Below are positions 26,545 through 33,567 of a stretch of 36,920 nt of DNA, one piece after another. The stretch is from an uncultured Bacteroidota bacterium. GTDB lineage: Bacteria; Bacteroidota; Bacteroidia; Bacteroidales; WCHB1-69. Below the pieces are notes generated by a model. It saw only the letters and a program-made list of their open reading frames with translations. It was not told where the DNA came from and did no database searches. The stretch spans positions 1-36,920 of the forward strand of contig CACYHG010000017.1 in assembly GCA_902774175.1 (NCBI GenBank), read 5' to 3'. The translations under genes were made by a program, and so were the position numbers. The stretch's first letter is position 1, and the number at the start of each line of letters is the position of its first letter.

Positions 26545-26850
26545 ATGGAAGAAGATGATGATATTATTGTGTTTAAAGGAAGGAGAATTCCTATTGGAGA
26601 TTCTGCAATTGATTTAAAGAAGGATGCGGACTCCACAGTGGCTGCAATGTGTTTTCCAGAACTGTTAAACAGAGCAGTCTATGTGCGGTCTGATATTCCC
26701 AAACCAGGAAACCAAAGAAAAGGGTTCAAATTCGACGTTATATACGAACTGCATGCGAAATATGCACAAGGAAAAACGGCAAAGGTGATTGTCGGTGCCA
26801 GAAAAAGCGGTTTGCACGTACAGTATTGCATTACAGCGTTAAAACTGTAA
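26545..26850 (+). CDS. Small protein of unknown function, possibly related to phage-type toxin nuclease domains
   Basis: The 101-residue product has an acidic start (MEEDDDIIVF) and a basic beta-rich C-terminal half with a pattern of strands (RAVYVRSDIPKPG, FKFDVIYELH, KTAKVIVGARKSG, HVQYCITAL). That strand order loosely recalls the PBECR-type RNase-like folds found in phage MuF and polymorphic toxin proteins, but no catalytic set is evident and I do not claim one. It has more AT-rich codons than the genes to the left, is preceded by the structured promoter-leader copy A, and its stop codon overlaps the end of the antisense RNA candidate. Confidence 0.6.
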   Translation: MEEDDDIIVFKGRRIPIGDSAIDLKKDADSTVAAMCFPELLNRAVYVRSDIPKPGNQRKGFKFDVIYELHAKYAQGKTAKVIVGARKSGLHVQYCITALKL

Positions 26851-26940
26851 AAAAAGAAGAGCGGCTTAGCTCTCCATCTTACCACCCTCCATTCCGGGCT
26901 GGCGCATTATCCGCTCTCTTTAGGGCTTAATGCCCATCAG
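26849..26940 (-). ncRNA. Candidate small structured RNA, about 90 nt
   Basis: A perfect -7 box (TACTTTTG on the - strand, 26946-26953) precedes a sequence with several hairpins: GGGC/GCCC (26923-26935), CCAGCCC/GGGTGG (26882-26902), and a long-range stem AGAGCGG/CCGCTCT (26858-26864 with 26911-26917). It ends in a compact hairpin (26856-26874) followed by TCTTTTTTT-type terminator sequence. The terminal hairpin and the long-range stem share bases, so they exclude each other. No good reading frame is present. Size and promoter-to-terminator layout resemble stand-alone RNAs such as the Bacteroidales-1 motif, but identity is not established. Confidence 0.6.
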
Positions 26941-26945
26941 CGATG

Positions 26946-26953
26946 CAAAAGTA
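26946..26953 (-). promoter_or_regulatory. -7 promoter box of the small RNA candidate
   Basis: The - strand reads TACTTTTG followed by CA. There is no open reading frame to start from it on this strand, which argues for a non-coding transcript. Confidence 0.6.
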
Positions 26954-27010
26954 GTTATTTTTTGAATATAAAAGTGTAAAGTTGAAAAAAAAAAAACCAC
27001 CCGTCTTTTC

Positions 27011-27081
27011 CCGTATCCTTTTTTTGCCTACCTTTGCACCGTCAAACGTCCGGAGCCCCGTAAGGGACAGCGGGCGGGCGA
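27011..27081 (+). repeat. Promoter-leader repeat, copy B
   Basis: Second copy of the element at 26418-26488. The -7 box TACCTTTG, the CGTCAAACGTCCGGAG string and the GGGACAGCGGGCGGGCGA string are the same. The differences fall mainly in the apical loop (CCCCGTAAGGGA here, CTCCAGATGGGA in copy A), where a short stem can still form. CGTCCG is at 27047-27052 and CGGGCG at 27071-27076. Confidence 0.8.
27029..27036 (+). promoter_or_regulatory. -7 promoter box in copy B
   Basis: TACCTTTG followed by CA, identical to copy A. It would start a transcript at about 27043. Confidence 0.6.
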
Positions 27082-27197
27082 CAGACATATTGAAAAGGCG
27101 TTGAGTCAGCGTCTTATCTGCGGCATATCGAATCTCGCAAATTCAAATCCAACCGCACGGTAAGGCAATGTTCAATGCCCATAGGATTGTATATCCG

Positions 27198-27225
27198 GTA
27201 GAGACGCAAAGCATTGCGTCTCTAC
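27198..27225. repeat. 28-bp palindromic element (12-bp perfect inverted repeat)
   Basis: GTAGAGACGCAA, a 4-base loop AGCA, then TTGCGTCTCTAC. Perfect arms and a tiny loop are typical of REP-like or MITE-derived palindromes dispersed in genomes. Only one copy is in this window. Confidence 0.85.
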
Positions 27226-27321
27226 AAAACGGGAACCCCAACATGTCCCGTTTTGGAATGCAACAGCGTGGGCTTCGGCATTGCTTATCCTCGGTTGGAA
27301 GGCAATGCGAGAGCCTGATAT

Positions 27322-27358
27322 GCGGGATGAGCGATGAGTTCAGATTCCCGCGCTTTTT
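27322..27358 (+). terminator. Probable terminator of the 310-nt transcript
   Basis: GCGGGA (27322-27327) pairs with TCCCGC (27346-27351) across an 18-base loop and is followed by GCTTTTT. The loop is long, so efficiency is uncertain. Confidence 0.5.
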
Positions 27359-27414
27359 ATTTTCGGTTTTTATGGTTAATGCCGGGTTGGGAATCCTTGG
27401 CGACAGAAAATGCG

Positions 27415-27858
27415 ATGAATGGGCATTGGAGTAAAATAGGATACCTGAGAAAACGCGCAGCATTCATGCTAACGCTTGGACTGCTGCTGCCGCTTACTGG
27501 CAGCGCCCAGTGGTCAAAGGGCGCTGCAGGCATGCTTCGGTACCATTGCGCCGGCTGCACCGGCATCCCCGACCTTACGGTTTCGCGCAGCACCATCTCC
27601 ATGCAGGACATCGTTTGGGGTGACATCACCCTCCGTGACTCCATCGGCCAAATCGTCGCGGAGTTGAAGGGGGTGCGCTTCAACGGCAGTGCGGACACCG
27701 CCAGGGTTGGCGGCCTGTACCGTTTCATCACCCGCCGTAACGGTTATGTGCAGATGCTGCTCTACCAGCCCATGGAATGGTCACCGGGGCAGTATGAGAG
27801 TTTCACCTATGAAATCCCGACGGTACGGAGGGAGAGGGAGGAAAAGTTAAGGAATTAA
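27415..27858 (+). CDS. Short secreted protein of unknown function
   Basis: The 147-residue product starts MNGHWSKIGYLRKRAAF, followed by a hydrophobic core (MLTLGLLLPLTG) and SAQW, a signal peptide with the usual cleavage before Gln. The mature domain has a CAGC cysteine pair, a beta-rich middle and a basic C-terminus. I do not recognise it. The frame is open upstream to 27334, but that part runs through the preceding structured RNA and does not look like protein. Composition is GC-rich like the core genes, unlike the cassette that follows. Confidence 0.65.
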   Translation: MNGHWSKIGYLRKRAAFMLTLGLLLPLTGSAQWSKGAAGMLRYHCAGCTGIPDLTVSRSTISMQDIVWGDITLRDSIGQIVAELKGVRFNGSADTARVGGLYRFITRRNGYVQMLLYQPMEWSPGQYESFTYEIPTVRREREEKLRN

Positions 27859-27956
27859 TACATATTTGAACTTAAGATTTTAATTTGTTCGTTTATATAT
27901 TATTGTAAAATTAAAAATAATAATTTCATAAACTAAAAACTAAAACTTAAAAAATT

Positions 27957-28700
27957 ATGACACAAAAGTTAGTTAAGAGAGTTGCAGCGGATATCGAATC
28001 GTATTTCGAGAGAATGGGAGTTGAATTGGGTTTCAACATAATGTTTTCAAACGAGATGCAAATGAAGATGCAATTGCTTCATTTCCTTAATAAGGAGGGG
28101 ATGGAACATAATTATTGTCTGTTGCCTGAATACCGTGTTCCTACGGACCGTCTGAAAGGGGACTATCCTTGGCACAACCGCTACGGAGTTCCGCAGGATA
28201 TGTATATTGATTTGGTTGCATATGATGATGAAAATAAATATGTTCCTATCGAAATCAAGTACAGGACCCGCAGTGTGGAGTCGATAGACATGCTTGTCTT
28301 CGGCCAACCTGAGAAGAGCATTAATCTGCTTTGTGACCAAGGTGCCCAGAATCTGGGCATGTACGGTTTCTGGAAGGATGTGCGGCGCATTGAGCTGATA
28401 CACGAAACCTTCCATAATGTTGAAAATGGCATAGTGCTGTTTCTTACCAATGACCCTGTTTACTGCACCCGTAAAGAGGGCGCTGTGGACAAGAATGTGA
28501 ACTATTATGCATTCCGTATGACCGAAGGGCGTAAAGTCGACGGTGATGAAATGAAATGGAAAAGGGAGGATAGTGATATGGCAGCAAAGTACCCGGGCTT
28601 TAAGCTTGATGGAAAATACACTGTCAAATGGACGGACGTTGAAGCGCACAGCACACCGCGCAGCCGTCGTGATTTCAGTTATTGTATGTTGATAGTTTAA
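27957..28700 (+). CDS. Putative PD-(D/E)XK-fold nuclease
   Basis: The 247-residue protein has a restriction-endonuclease-like core: DMYIDLVAYDDENKYVPIEI, then KY, giving Asp85 and Glu99-x-Lys101 on consecutive strands, with an upstream helix carrying Glu33. This is the D-(E)xK pattern of the PD-(D/E)XK superfamily, common in defence and repair nucleases. There is no visible fused helicase or specificity domain. The gene follows an AT-rich gap of about 100 bases and is the first of four same-strand genes that are more AT-rich than the core. The start ATG follows an A-rich leader without a Shine-Dalgarno, as usual in this phylum. Function is inferred from fold only. Confidence 0.65.
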   Translation: MTQKLVKRVAADIESYFERMGVELGFNIMFSNEMQMKMQLLHFLNKEGMEHNYCLLPEYRVPTDRLKGDYPWHNRYGVPQDMYIDLVAYDDENKYVPIEIKYRTRSVESIDMLVFGQPEKSINLLCDQGAQNLGMYGFWKDVRRIELIHETFHNVENGIVLFLTNDPVYCTRKEGAVDKNVNYYAFRMTEGRKVDGDEMKWKREDSDMAAKYPGFKLDGKYTVKWTDVEAHSTPRSRRDFSYCMLIV

Positions 28701-28732
28701 AAATAATCAAGAAGTTATAATTTCTTTTTTCT

Positions 28733-29119
28733 GTGGAAAAAGCAAAACATACAATGGTTCGGTCAGAAAAAAAATTCTTTGCGGAATCCATTCCGGAAAT
28801 AGCCGGTTATCTGCGTTCCATCAAGGGGAATTACAAATTGGTTCCCGATTGTTGCTTGAACGGGATTGCCACTCTTGTCGCCTACGCAGAGGGAATGAAC
28901 TTTGGTTTGTCACGTGAAGAAAAACAGGATTCTGCGGCCAGAGGAGCCAATGAAACTATCAGCCGGATTCCCAATGGAATAATCGAAAAAATTCCTGATG
29001 GAAAATGCAGTATGGAGCTGTATGACCAGGTGAAAAAGATGTTCCTGGAAGCATTTGAGTATCATGAGGAAATGATTTATAGGGAATTATTGGTTTGTGT
29101 TAGAGACAGTAATTTATAA
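28733..29119 (+). CDS. Small protein of unknown function in nuclease cassette
   Basis: The product of up to 128 residues is predicted helical (KKFFAESIPEIAGYLRSI, EKIPDGKCSMELYDQVKKMF) with no recognised domain. The frame can begin at GTG 28733 or ATG 28754; the GTG gives MEKAKHT before the second Met. The ATG is the safer choice, since no ribosome site separates them. It sits 32 bases after the nuclease gene and 21 bases before the DUF6884-like gene, which suggests one transcript. An accessory or regulatory subunit is possible but not shown. Confidence 0.6.
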   Translation: MEKAKHTMVRSEKKFFAESIPEIAGYLRSIKGNYKLVPDCCLNGIATLVAYAEGMNFGLSREEKQDSAARGANETISRIPNGIIEKIPDGKCSMELYDQVKKMFLEAFEYHEEMIYRELLVCVRDSNL

Positions 29120-29140
29120 ACTTTAAAAAATAATTAAAAA

Positions 29141-29593
29141 ATGGGTAAGACAATTGCATTAGTACCTTGTTCGGAAGGAAAAGATCCGAAATCTAAGTCG
29201 GTTGAGATAGCGGCACGTGATCTATATACAGGACCGCTATTCAAAAAAGCACTGGAATGCGCAGAATCATTGCATCCAGACGAAATCTATATTCTTTCTG
29301 CCAAATATGGTGTGGTAGAATTGGATCAAAAGCTCACTTACTATGATATGTATCTCCACAATCAGCCAAAGTCTTATCGTCTCAGTTGGGCAGAGAAGGT
29401 CTTGGAACAACTGCGTGATCATGGGGTGGATGTCCATCGTGACAAAATAGTATTTCTTACAGGAAGAGACTATTATTCAGAACTTATATCCCACATCACG
29501 AATTACGAAATTATCGGAGAGGGACTCCGCCAAGGGGAAAAAATGCATGAATTTGATGAAATTAAGGCAGGACGTAAATATATTAATCAGTAA
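29141..29593 (+). CDS. DUF6884-like protein
   Basis: The 150-residue protein has the pattern of this uncharacterised family: LVPCSEGK (7-14), ARDLYTGPLFKKA (25-37), ILSAKYGVV (51-59), then YYDMYL (67-72), in a Rossmann-like alpha/beta order. The invariant Cys near the first strand and the S-A-K motif could form an active or ligand site. Relatives occur in phages and accessory regions, and the fold recalls enzymes that act on modified nucleobases, but the reaction is unknown. It is in the middle of the four-gene cassette with short gaps on both sides. Confidence 0.7.
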   Translation: MGKTIALVPCSEGKDPKSKSVEIAARDLYTGPLFKKALECAESLHPDEIYILSAKYGVVELDQKLTYYDMYLHNQPKSYRLSWAEKVLEQLRDHGVDVHRDKIVFLTGRDYYSELISHITNYEIIGEGLRQGEKMHEFDEIKAGRKYINQ

Positions 29594-29614
29594 TCATTTT
29601 AAAAATAAATTTTT

Positions 29615-30139
29615 ATGAGAGAATCTGTAAAAAATCTTAGAGACTGCAAATGCAGCACGGTTGACAATTGCCCCGGTTACTACATCTGGTGGTTTCGGGA
29701 AGATTGCGTGAAAGACTTGCTTGCTCCCCTGCGTAGTGTTGATTATTCCCGGCTTATTTCTGACGGGAAAGGGTATGTGGCACTATATGTGGGGATAGTA
29801 GAGAAAGAGAATAGTACTCTTAGACGAAGAGCCTTATGGCATATTTGTGATGATCATTCAGCGTCCAAAGTAAAGGCCGGAACTCTTTCCACGCTGCGCC
29901 AAACTATCAGCGCATTGTTAGGTGTGGATATGACCCTGTCCGAGCGGGCTGTCAATGATTTCATGGACAGAAATTGCGAATGGGAGTGGTTTCCCACCAA
30001 ATCCGGAGAAGAGGCTAAAGCAAAGGAGGCGGAAGAACTTCGTACCAACTATTATCCGCTTAATATTAGGGATAATAGAGTTGTCGACCCGGACACTATA
30101 ACTGCTTCAAAAAAATTAAGGAAAGAGTTTAGGAAGTAA
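29615..30139 (+). CDS. GIY-YIG-like nuclease domain protein
   Basis: The 174-residue protein has GYYIWW at 21-26 and ALYVG at 56-60, the two strands of the GIY-YIG fold, followed by an Arg-rich helix (STLRRRALWHI, Arg70-72, His76) and a late Glu (140/141) before NYYPLNIRDN. The spacing is as in small GIY-YIG proteins that have a STLR-type motif. It is likely a nuclease that nicks or cuts DNA, or a relative that has lost activity. It is the last gene of the cassette, and a hairpin terminator follows 5 bases after its stop. Confidence 0.68.
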   Translation: MRESVKNLRDCKCSTVDNCPGYYIWWFREDCVKDLLAPLRSVDYSRLISDGKGYVALYVGIVEKENSTLRRRALWHICDDHSASKVKAGTLSTLRQTISALLGVDMTLSERAVNDFMDRNCEWEWFPTKSGEEAKAKEAEELRTNYYPLNIRDNRVVDPDTITASKKLRKEFRK

Positions 30140-30144
30140 TTCCA

Positions 30145-30176
30145 ACCATCATCCCTTGCAAGAGATGATGGTTTAT
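30145..30176 (+). terminator. Hairpin terminator ending the nuclease cassette
   Basis: ACCATCATC (30145-30153) pairs with GATGATGGT (30164-30172) and is followed by TTATT. The stem is perfect but the T run is weak. Confidence 0.6.
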
Positions 30177-30204
30177 TCAAATTATTCATCATTAAGAACA
30201 AAAT

Positions 30205-33200
30205 ATGAAAACTTTTTTGAAGAGTTGGGGCCTCTTATTGCTCCTTGGTTTGGCTATAATGCCATTTTGCGCGAAAGCGCAGGTTTCCGTTTGGGACGGC
30301 ACCTACACCACTTGGACCAAGGGAACCGGAACGGCAACGGATCCTTTTTTGATTGAAAATGCACAGCAATTGGCCTACCTGGCAATCCGTGTGAATAACG
30401 GCTGGGATGCCAACGGCGGACATGTATCCAACCCGAACCTGCACTACAAACTGATGGTGGATGTTAACTTGAACGGAAGTGACACCTTTCAATGGACCCC
30501 AATTGGATATTATGTTTCCAATACCAACTTCCAATGTTTCGGCGGCCATTTTGATGGCAACAACCATACGGTTTCAGGGTTGCATATCAACAGCACAGCT
30601 GATCGTGTAGGTTTTTTTGGCTGTGTGGATGGTGCTGTTGTGGAAAATCTGACTTTAACAGGGGATACGGTTTCCACAACTGGCACAACTGGCCAAATTG
30701 CAGGAGCATTAATAGGTTATGCAACTAATGTAATAGTTATAAATTGTAATAACAAAAATATTTATGTTCATTCTGAATCTTTATCAGGTGGAATCATAGG
30801 ATTTAGTTATAAACAACTTAATATAACTAACTGTTACAATACGGGGAATGTTTTCTCTTCTTCTTCTTCTTCTTCTTCAGGCGGAATCATAGGATCTAAT
30901 AATGGTAAAGCGAATATAACCAACTGTTACAATACAGGAAATATTATTTCTTCTTCTTATTCAGGCGGAATCATAGGATATAATAATGGGGCAACTAATA
31001 ATATAATTAACTGTTACAATACAGGAAATATCACTTCTTCTTATTATATTTCTCATTCAGGCGGAATCATAGGATCTAATAGTGGGGTAACTAATAAAAT
31101 AATCAACTGTTACAATACAGGAAATATTATTTCTTCTACTAATTCAGGCGGAATCATAGGGGAAGGAGGAGACATGACTATCACCAACTGTTACAATACA
31201 GGAAAAATTACTTCTTCTTCAAATGATTCTTATATTGATTCTTATATAGGCGGAATCATAGGGAAAGGAGGAAACATGACTATCACCAACTGTTACAATA
31301 CAGGAAAAATTACTTCTTCTTCAAATGATATAGGCGGAATCATAGGGAAAGGAGGAAACATGACTATCACCAACTGTTATTACCTTAACACATGCGGTGG
31401 AAATAACAGATACGGCAAATCTATGACCGCAGCTGATATGCTGGCAGCGGAATTTGTAGATAAACTCAACAACGGTTCCTGTGCTTGGATACAGGATGTA
31501 ACTCCCTATAAAAATGGCGGCTATCCATTGTTGAGCAGAATCATAATTACCGTAGCCACTTTGAATGCAGATAGTGTCACACAGTCACATGCTACATTAA
31601 AAGGCACTATACAGATTGAAAACGACTCTGTGCTTTCCGCAGGTTTTATGTATAAAAAAAGCGAAGACACTGTCTGTACATACAAGCAGTGTCCTGTGAA
31701 AAACAATGCGGTTACTCTCACTTTATCAGGATTGCGGCCTGCCACACATTATTATTATCAAGTGTATATTCATACAGCAGGCTGTGATACAACATACGGG
31801 CAGGGGGGCTGGTTCAAAACACAGTCCATTAGTGTTACTACAAATCCGGCAACGGATTTGACCTCCTCCACTGCCACATTGAACGGATACATGTCTGTAG
31901 GGGATGCGGTTGTCGCAGAAAAGGGATTTCGTTTTCGCAAAGTGGGAGACACAACTTTTACAACAGTCAAAAGCAGTGGAACCAACATCAATTTTACCTA
32001 TGCACTGTACGGTCTTACTGTTAATGTTGCCTATGAATATCAGGCTTATGTGACCCTTTCATTGGCTACTGGGAATGAGGCTTATTATGGTGATATTCAA
32101 CGTTTTGAAATCTCATTACTGAACGATGACACCATCAACATCCATGATGCGACTATGCTCCGCTGGGTGGCGGACCAGTGCAACAGCGGCAACACCTTTG
32201 CCGGAAAGTACATCCGCCTGATGAACAATATTGTTCTTCCGCAGAATGTCCCCAACAACATGACCTCCATAGGTATCTACCCGAACTATCCGTTCTGCGG
32301 CACTTTTGACGGCAACGGCCTGCTTATCACCAACCTCTATATAGATCATCCCAACACGCCTTATCAGGGATTCTTCGGCTATACCAAGGATGCAAAACTA
32401 TATGAGGTAGGATTAGTCAATATTACCGCAAGCGGCCGCAATTATACCGGTGGCATGGTAGCCTATGCCTCCAACACTACCATGCGTGACTGTTATGTCA
32501 ATGGTGGCACGTTGTATGCTTTAAGCTACTGCGGCGGTCTTGTGGGTTATCAGGATTCCGGAATAGCCTCCATTATATCAGGCTGTTACAATACCTGCAC
32601 CGTCAGTGGGAACAATTATGTGGGCGGACTGGTGGGTTTCAGTAACCATGCCACGGTACGTAACAGCTATGTGGCAGCCGGTGTCACCGCGCAGGGGTCG
32701 GCTGTTGGTGCCATCATCGGCGGTGCGGATGAAGTGCTGATGTATAAATGCTGGTTCAACACCAATGCCACAGGGCAGAGTAATGCCATCGGTGAGAACA
32801 ACTTCAAGGCGGGCAGCGAGGGCATGACCGATGAGGAGATGCGCGACCCGGCGTTTGTTGCTACGCTCAACCAGGGTTTGTCCACACCTGTTTGGAAATC
32901 CGATTATACAAAGGCTATCAACAAGGGCTTCCCCATCCTGAAATGGCAGTACTCAGATGCGGAAAGCTGCGGTGCGCCGGAGAACCTCTCCGCCAATGTG
33001 AATGCCGGCACCATCACCTTCCGCTGGAGCGGAGGGGAGAACGCCAAATCATTCGTTGTCGAATATGGCAGGGTGGGTGACACCGTGCAACAGATGCAGA
33101 CCACCGCACGTCAGTTGCAGGTCAACTATCAGCAGGGGGAAACCTACTTCTGGAGGGTGAAGAGTATCTGCTCCTTCGGTGAAAGCGGCTTTGTGAACGG

Positions 33201-33468
33201 CAACAATGTCACCACCGGCATCGCAGAGGTGAAGTCTTTGCCCATTTTAAAAATATATCCCAACCCTACGGACGGGAAGTTCACTGTCAGCGGTGTGAAC
33301 TGCAACCGGCTGCAGGTTTCCGACATGTACGGAAAGGTCTTGGGAACATTCGAGGCCAATGGCGAAACCACAGTGCTGGATTTCTCCCGCTACGCCGCCG
33401 GTGTCTATGTTATTAGGGCATGGGACGGCGCACGCCTATCCGGTATCGGGAAAATTGTGAAACGGTAA
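30205..33468 (+). CDS. Large T9SS surface protein with GLUG-type and fibronectin-like repeats
   Basis: The 1087-residue product has a signal peptide (MKTFLKSWGLLLLLGLAIMP...CAKAQ). The first half has an opening DGTYTTW...GTGTATDPFLIENAQQLAYLA block, typical of GLUG-motif adhesin-like proteins. It is followed by seven units of SGGIIG....NITNCYNTGNI type (spacing 27-34 residues). A fibronectin-like middle (about 450-640) leads to a second GLUG set (about 690-890). Near the C-terminus is another fibronectin-like domain, then a type A sorting domain (LKIYPNPTDGKFTVSG ... RYAAGVYVIRAWDG). It is therefore exported by the type IX system and probably cell-surface bound. The repeat block is markedly AT-richer than the ends of the gene. 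Confidence 0.85.
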   Translation: MKTFLKSWGLLLLLGLAIMPFCAKAQVSVWDGTYTTWTKGTGTATDPFLIENAQQLAYLAIRVNNGWDANGGHVSNPNLHYKLMVDVNLNGSDTFQWTPIGYYVSNTNFQCFGGHFDGNNHTVSGLHINSTADRVGFFGCVDGAVVENLTLTGDTVSTTGTTGQIAGALIGYATNVIVINCNNKNIYVHSESLSGGIIGFSYKQLNITNCYNTGNVFSSSSSSSSGGIIGSNNGKANITNCYNTGNIISSSYSGGIIGYNNGATNNIINCYNTGNITSSYYISHSGGIIGSNSGVTNKIINCYNTGNIISSTNSGGIIGEGGDMTITNCYNTGKITSSSNDSYIDSYIGGIIGKGGNMTITNCYNTGKITSSSNDIGGIIGKGGNMTITNCYYLNTCGGNNRYGKSMTAADMLAAEFVDKLNNGSCAWIQDVTPYKNGGYPLLSRIIITVATLNADSVTQSHATLKGTIQIENDSVLSAGFMYKKSEDTVCTYKQCPVKNNAVTLTLSGLRPATHYYYQVYIHTAGCDTTYGQGGWFKTQSISVTTNPATDLTSSTATLNGYMSVGDAVVAEKGFRFRKVGDTTFTTVKSSGTNINFTYALYGLTVNVAYEYQAYVTLSLATGNEAYYGDIQRFEISLLNDDTINIHDATMLRWVADQCNSGNTFAGKYIRLMNNIVLPQNVPNNMTSIGIYPNYPFCGTFDGNGLLITNLYIDHPNTPYQGFFGYTKDAKLYEVGLVNITASGRNYTGGMVAYASNTTMRDCYVNGGTLYALSYCGGLVGYQDSGIASIISGCYNTCTVSGNNYVGGLVGFSNHATVRNSYVAAGVTAQGSAVGAIIGGADEVLMYKCWFNTNATGQSNAIGENNFKAGSEGMTDEEMRDPAFVATLNQGLSTPVWKSDYTKAINKGFPILKWQYSDAESCGAPENLSANVNAGTITFRWSGGENAKSFVVEYGRVGDTVQQMQTTARQLQVNYQQGETYFWRVKSICSFGESGFVNGNNVTTGIAEVKSLPILKIYPNPTDGKFTVSGVNCNRLQVSDMYGKVLGTFEANGETTVLDFSRYAAGVYVIRAWDGARLSGIGKIVKR
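30829..31390 (+). repeat. Seven degenerate tandem repeats in the surface-protein gene
   Basis: AACTGTTACAATAC (last copy AACTGTTATTAC) recurs at about 30829, 30922, 31009, 31105, 31186, 31288 and 31372, each followed by GGCGGAATCATAGG-like sequence. Spacings are 93, 87, 96, 81, 102 and 84 bases, all multiples of three. A (TTC)n run near 30856-30878 codes for a Ser tract. The last two complete units share long identical stretches, which suggests recent duplication. Confidence 0.88.
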
Positions 33469-33489
33469 TTGAGTTCCCCTTTTTAATAA

Positions 33490-33548
33490 TATCCTTTTGT
33501 GAGTAGGTTATTCTGATGGGACGGATTGTCCGAAGCTGAAACGGGAAT
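33490..33548 (+). repeat. Imperfect 59-bp repeat, copy C1
   Basis: Aligns without gaps to 33977-34035. Shared parts include CCTTTTG, GTTAT, GACGGA, TGTCCGAAGCTG and the downstream GAA..GG. It lies 20 bases upstream of the small membrane protein gene and contains a CCTTTTG element like the 3' part of the Bacteroidota -7 box. Confidence 0.75.
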
Positions 33549-33567
33549 AGATTGATACATTATAATT

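Larger units (their letters stand above)
27043..27358 (+). ncRNA. Candidate hairpin-rich non-coding RNA, about 310 nt
   Basis: From the copy B promoter the sequence runs through a leader hairpin (27047-27076), a 12-bp perfect stem (27198-27225), a 10-bp perfect stem CAAAACGGGA/TCCCGTTTTG (27225-27255), a two-part stem GGGCT-GCATTGC/GCAATGC-AGCCT (27270-27316), and a terminator hairpin GCGGGA/TCCCGC (27322-27351) with a T run. Reading frames through it exist but are made of palindromic repeat sequence and look accidental. It does not match tmRNA, RNase P RNA or SRP RNA as I know them. It could also be a long structured leader for the secreted protein gene at 27415. Confidence 0.5.

Noticed and set aside
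27043..27358. RNase P RNA or tmRNA
   Set aside because: GTCCGGAG and GGGCGAC recall RNase P, but the GAGGAAAGTCCGG and ACAGAAA core segments are missing; no tRNA-like ends or tag frame for tmRNA were seen.
27168..27434. 88-residue frame on the + strand
   Set aside because: It reads through three perfect inverted repeats and a terminator-like hairpin, so the DNA is better explained by RNA structure.
30829..31390. CRISPR array
   Set aside because: Repeats are degenerate, spacings are all multiples of three and vary from 81 to 102, and the block is in frame within a secreted protein; there are no cas genes.
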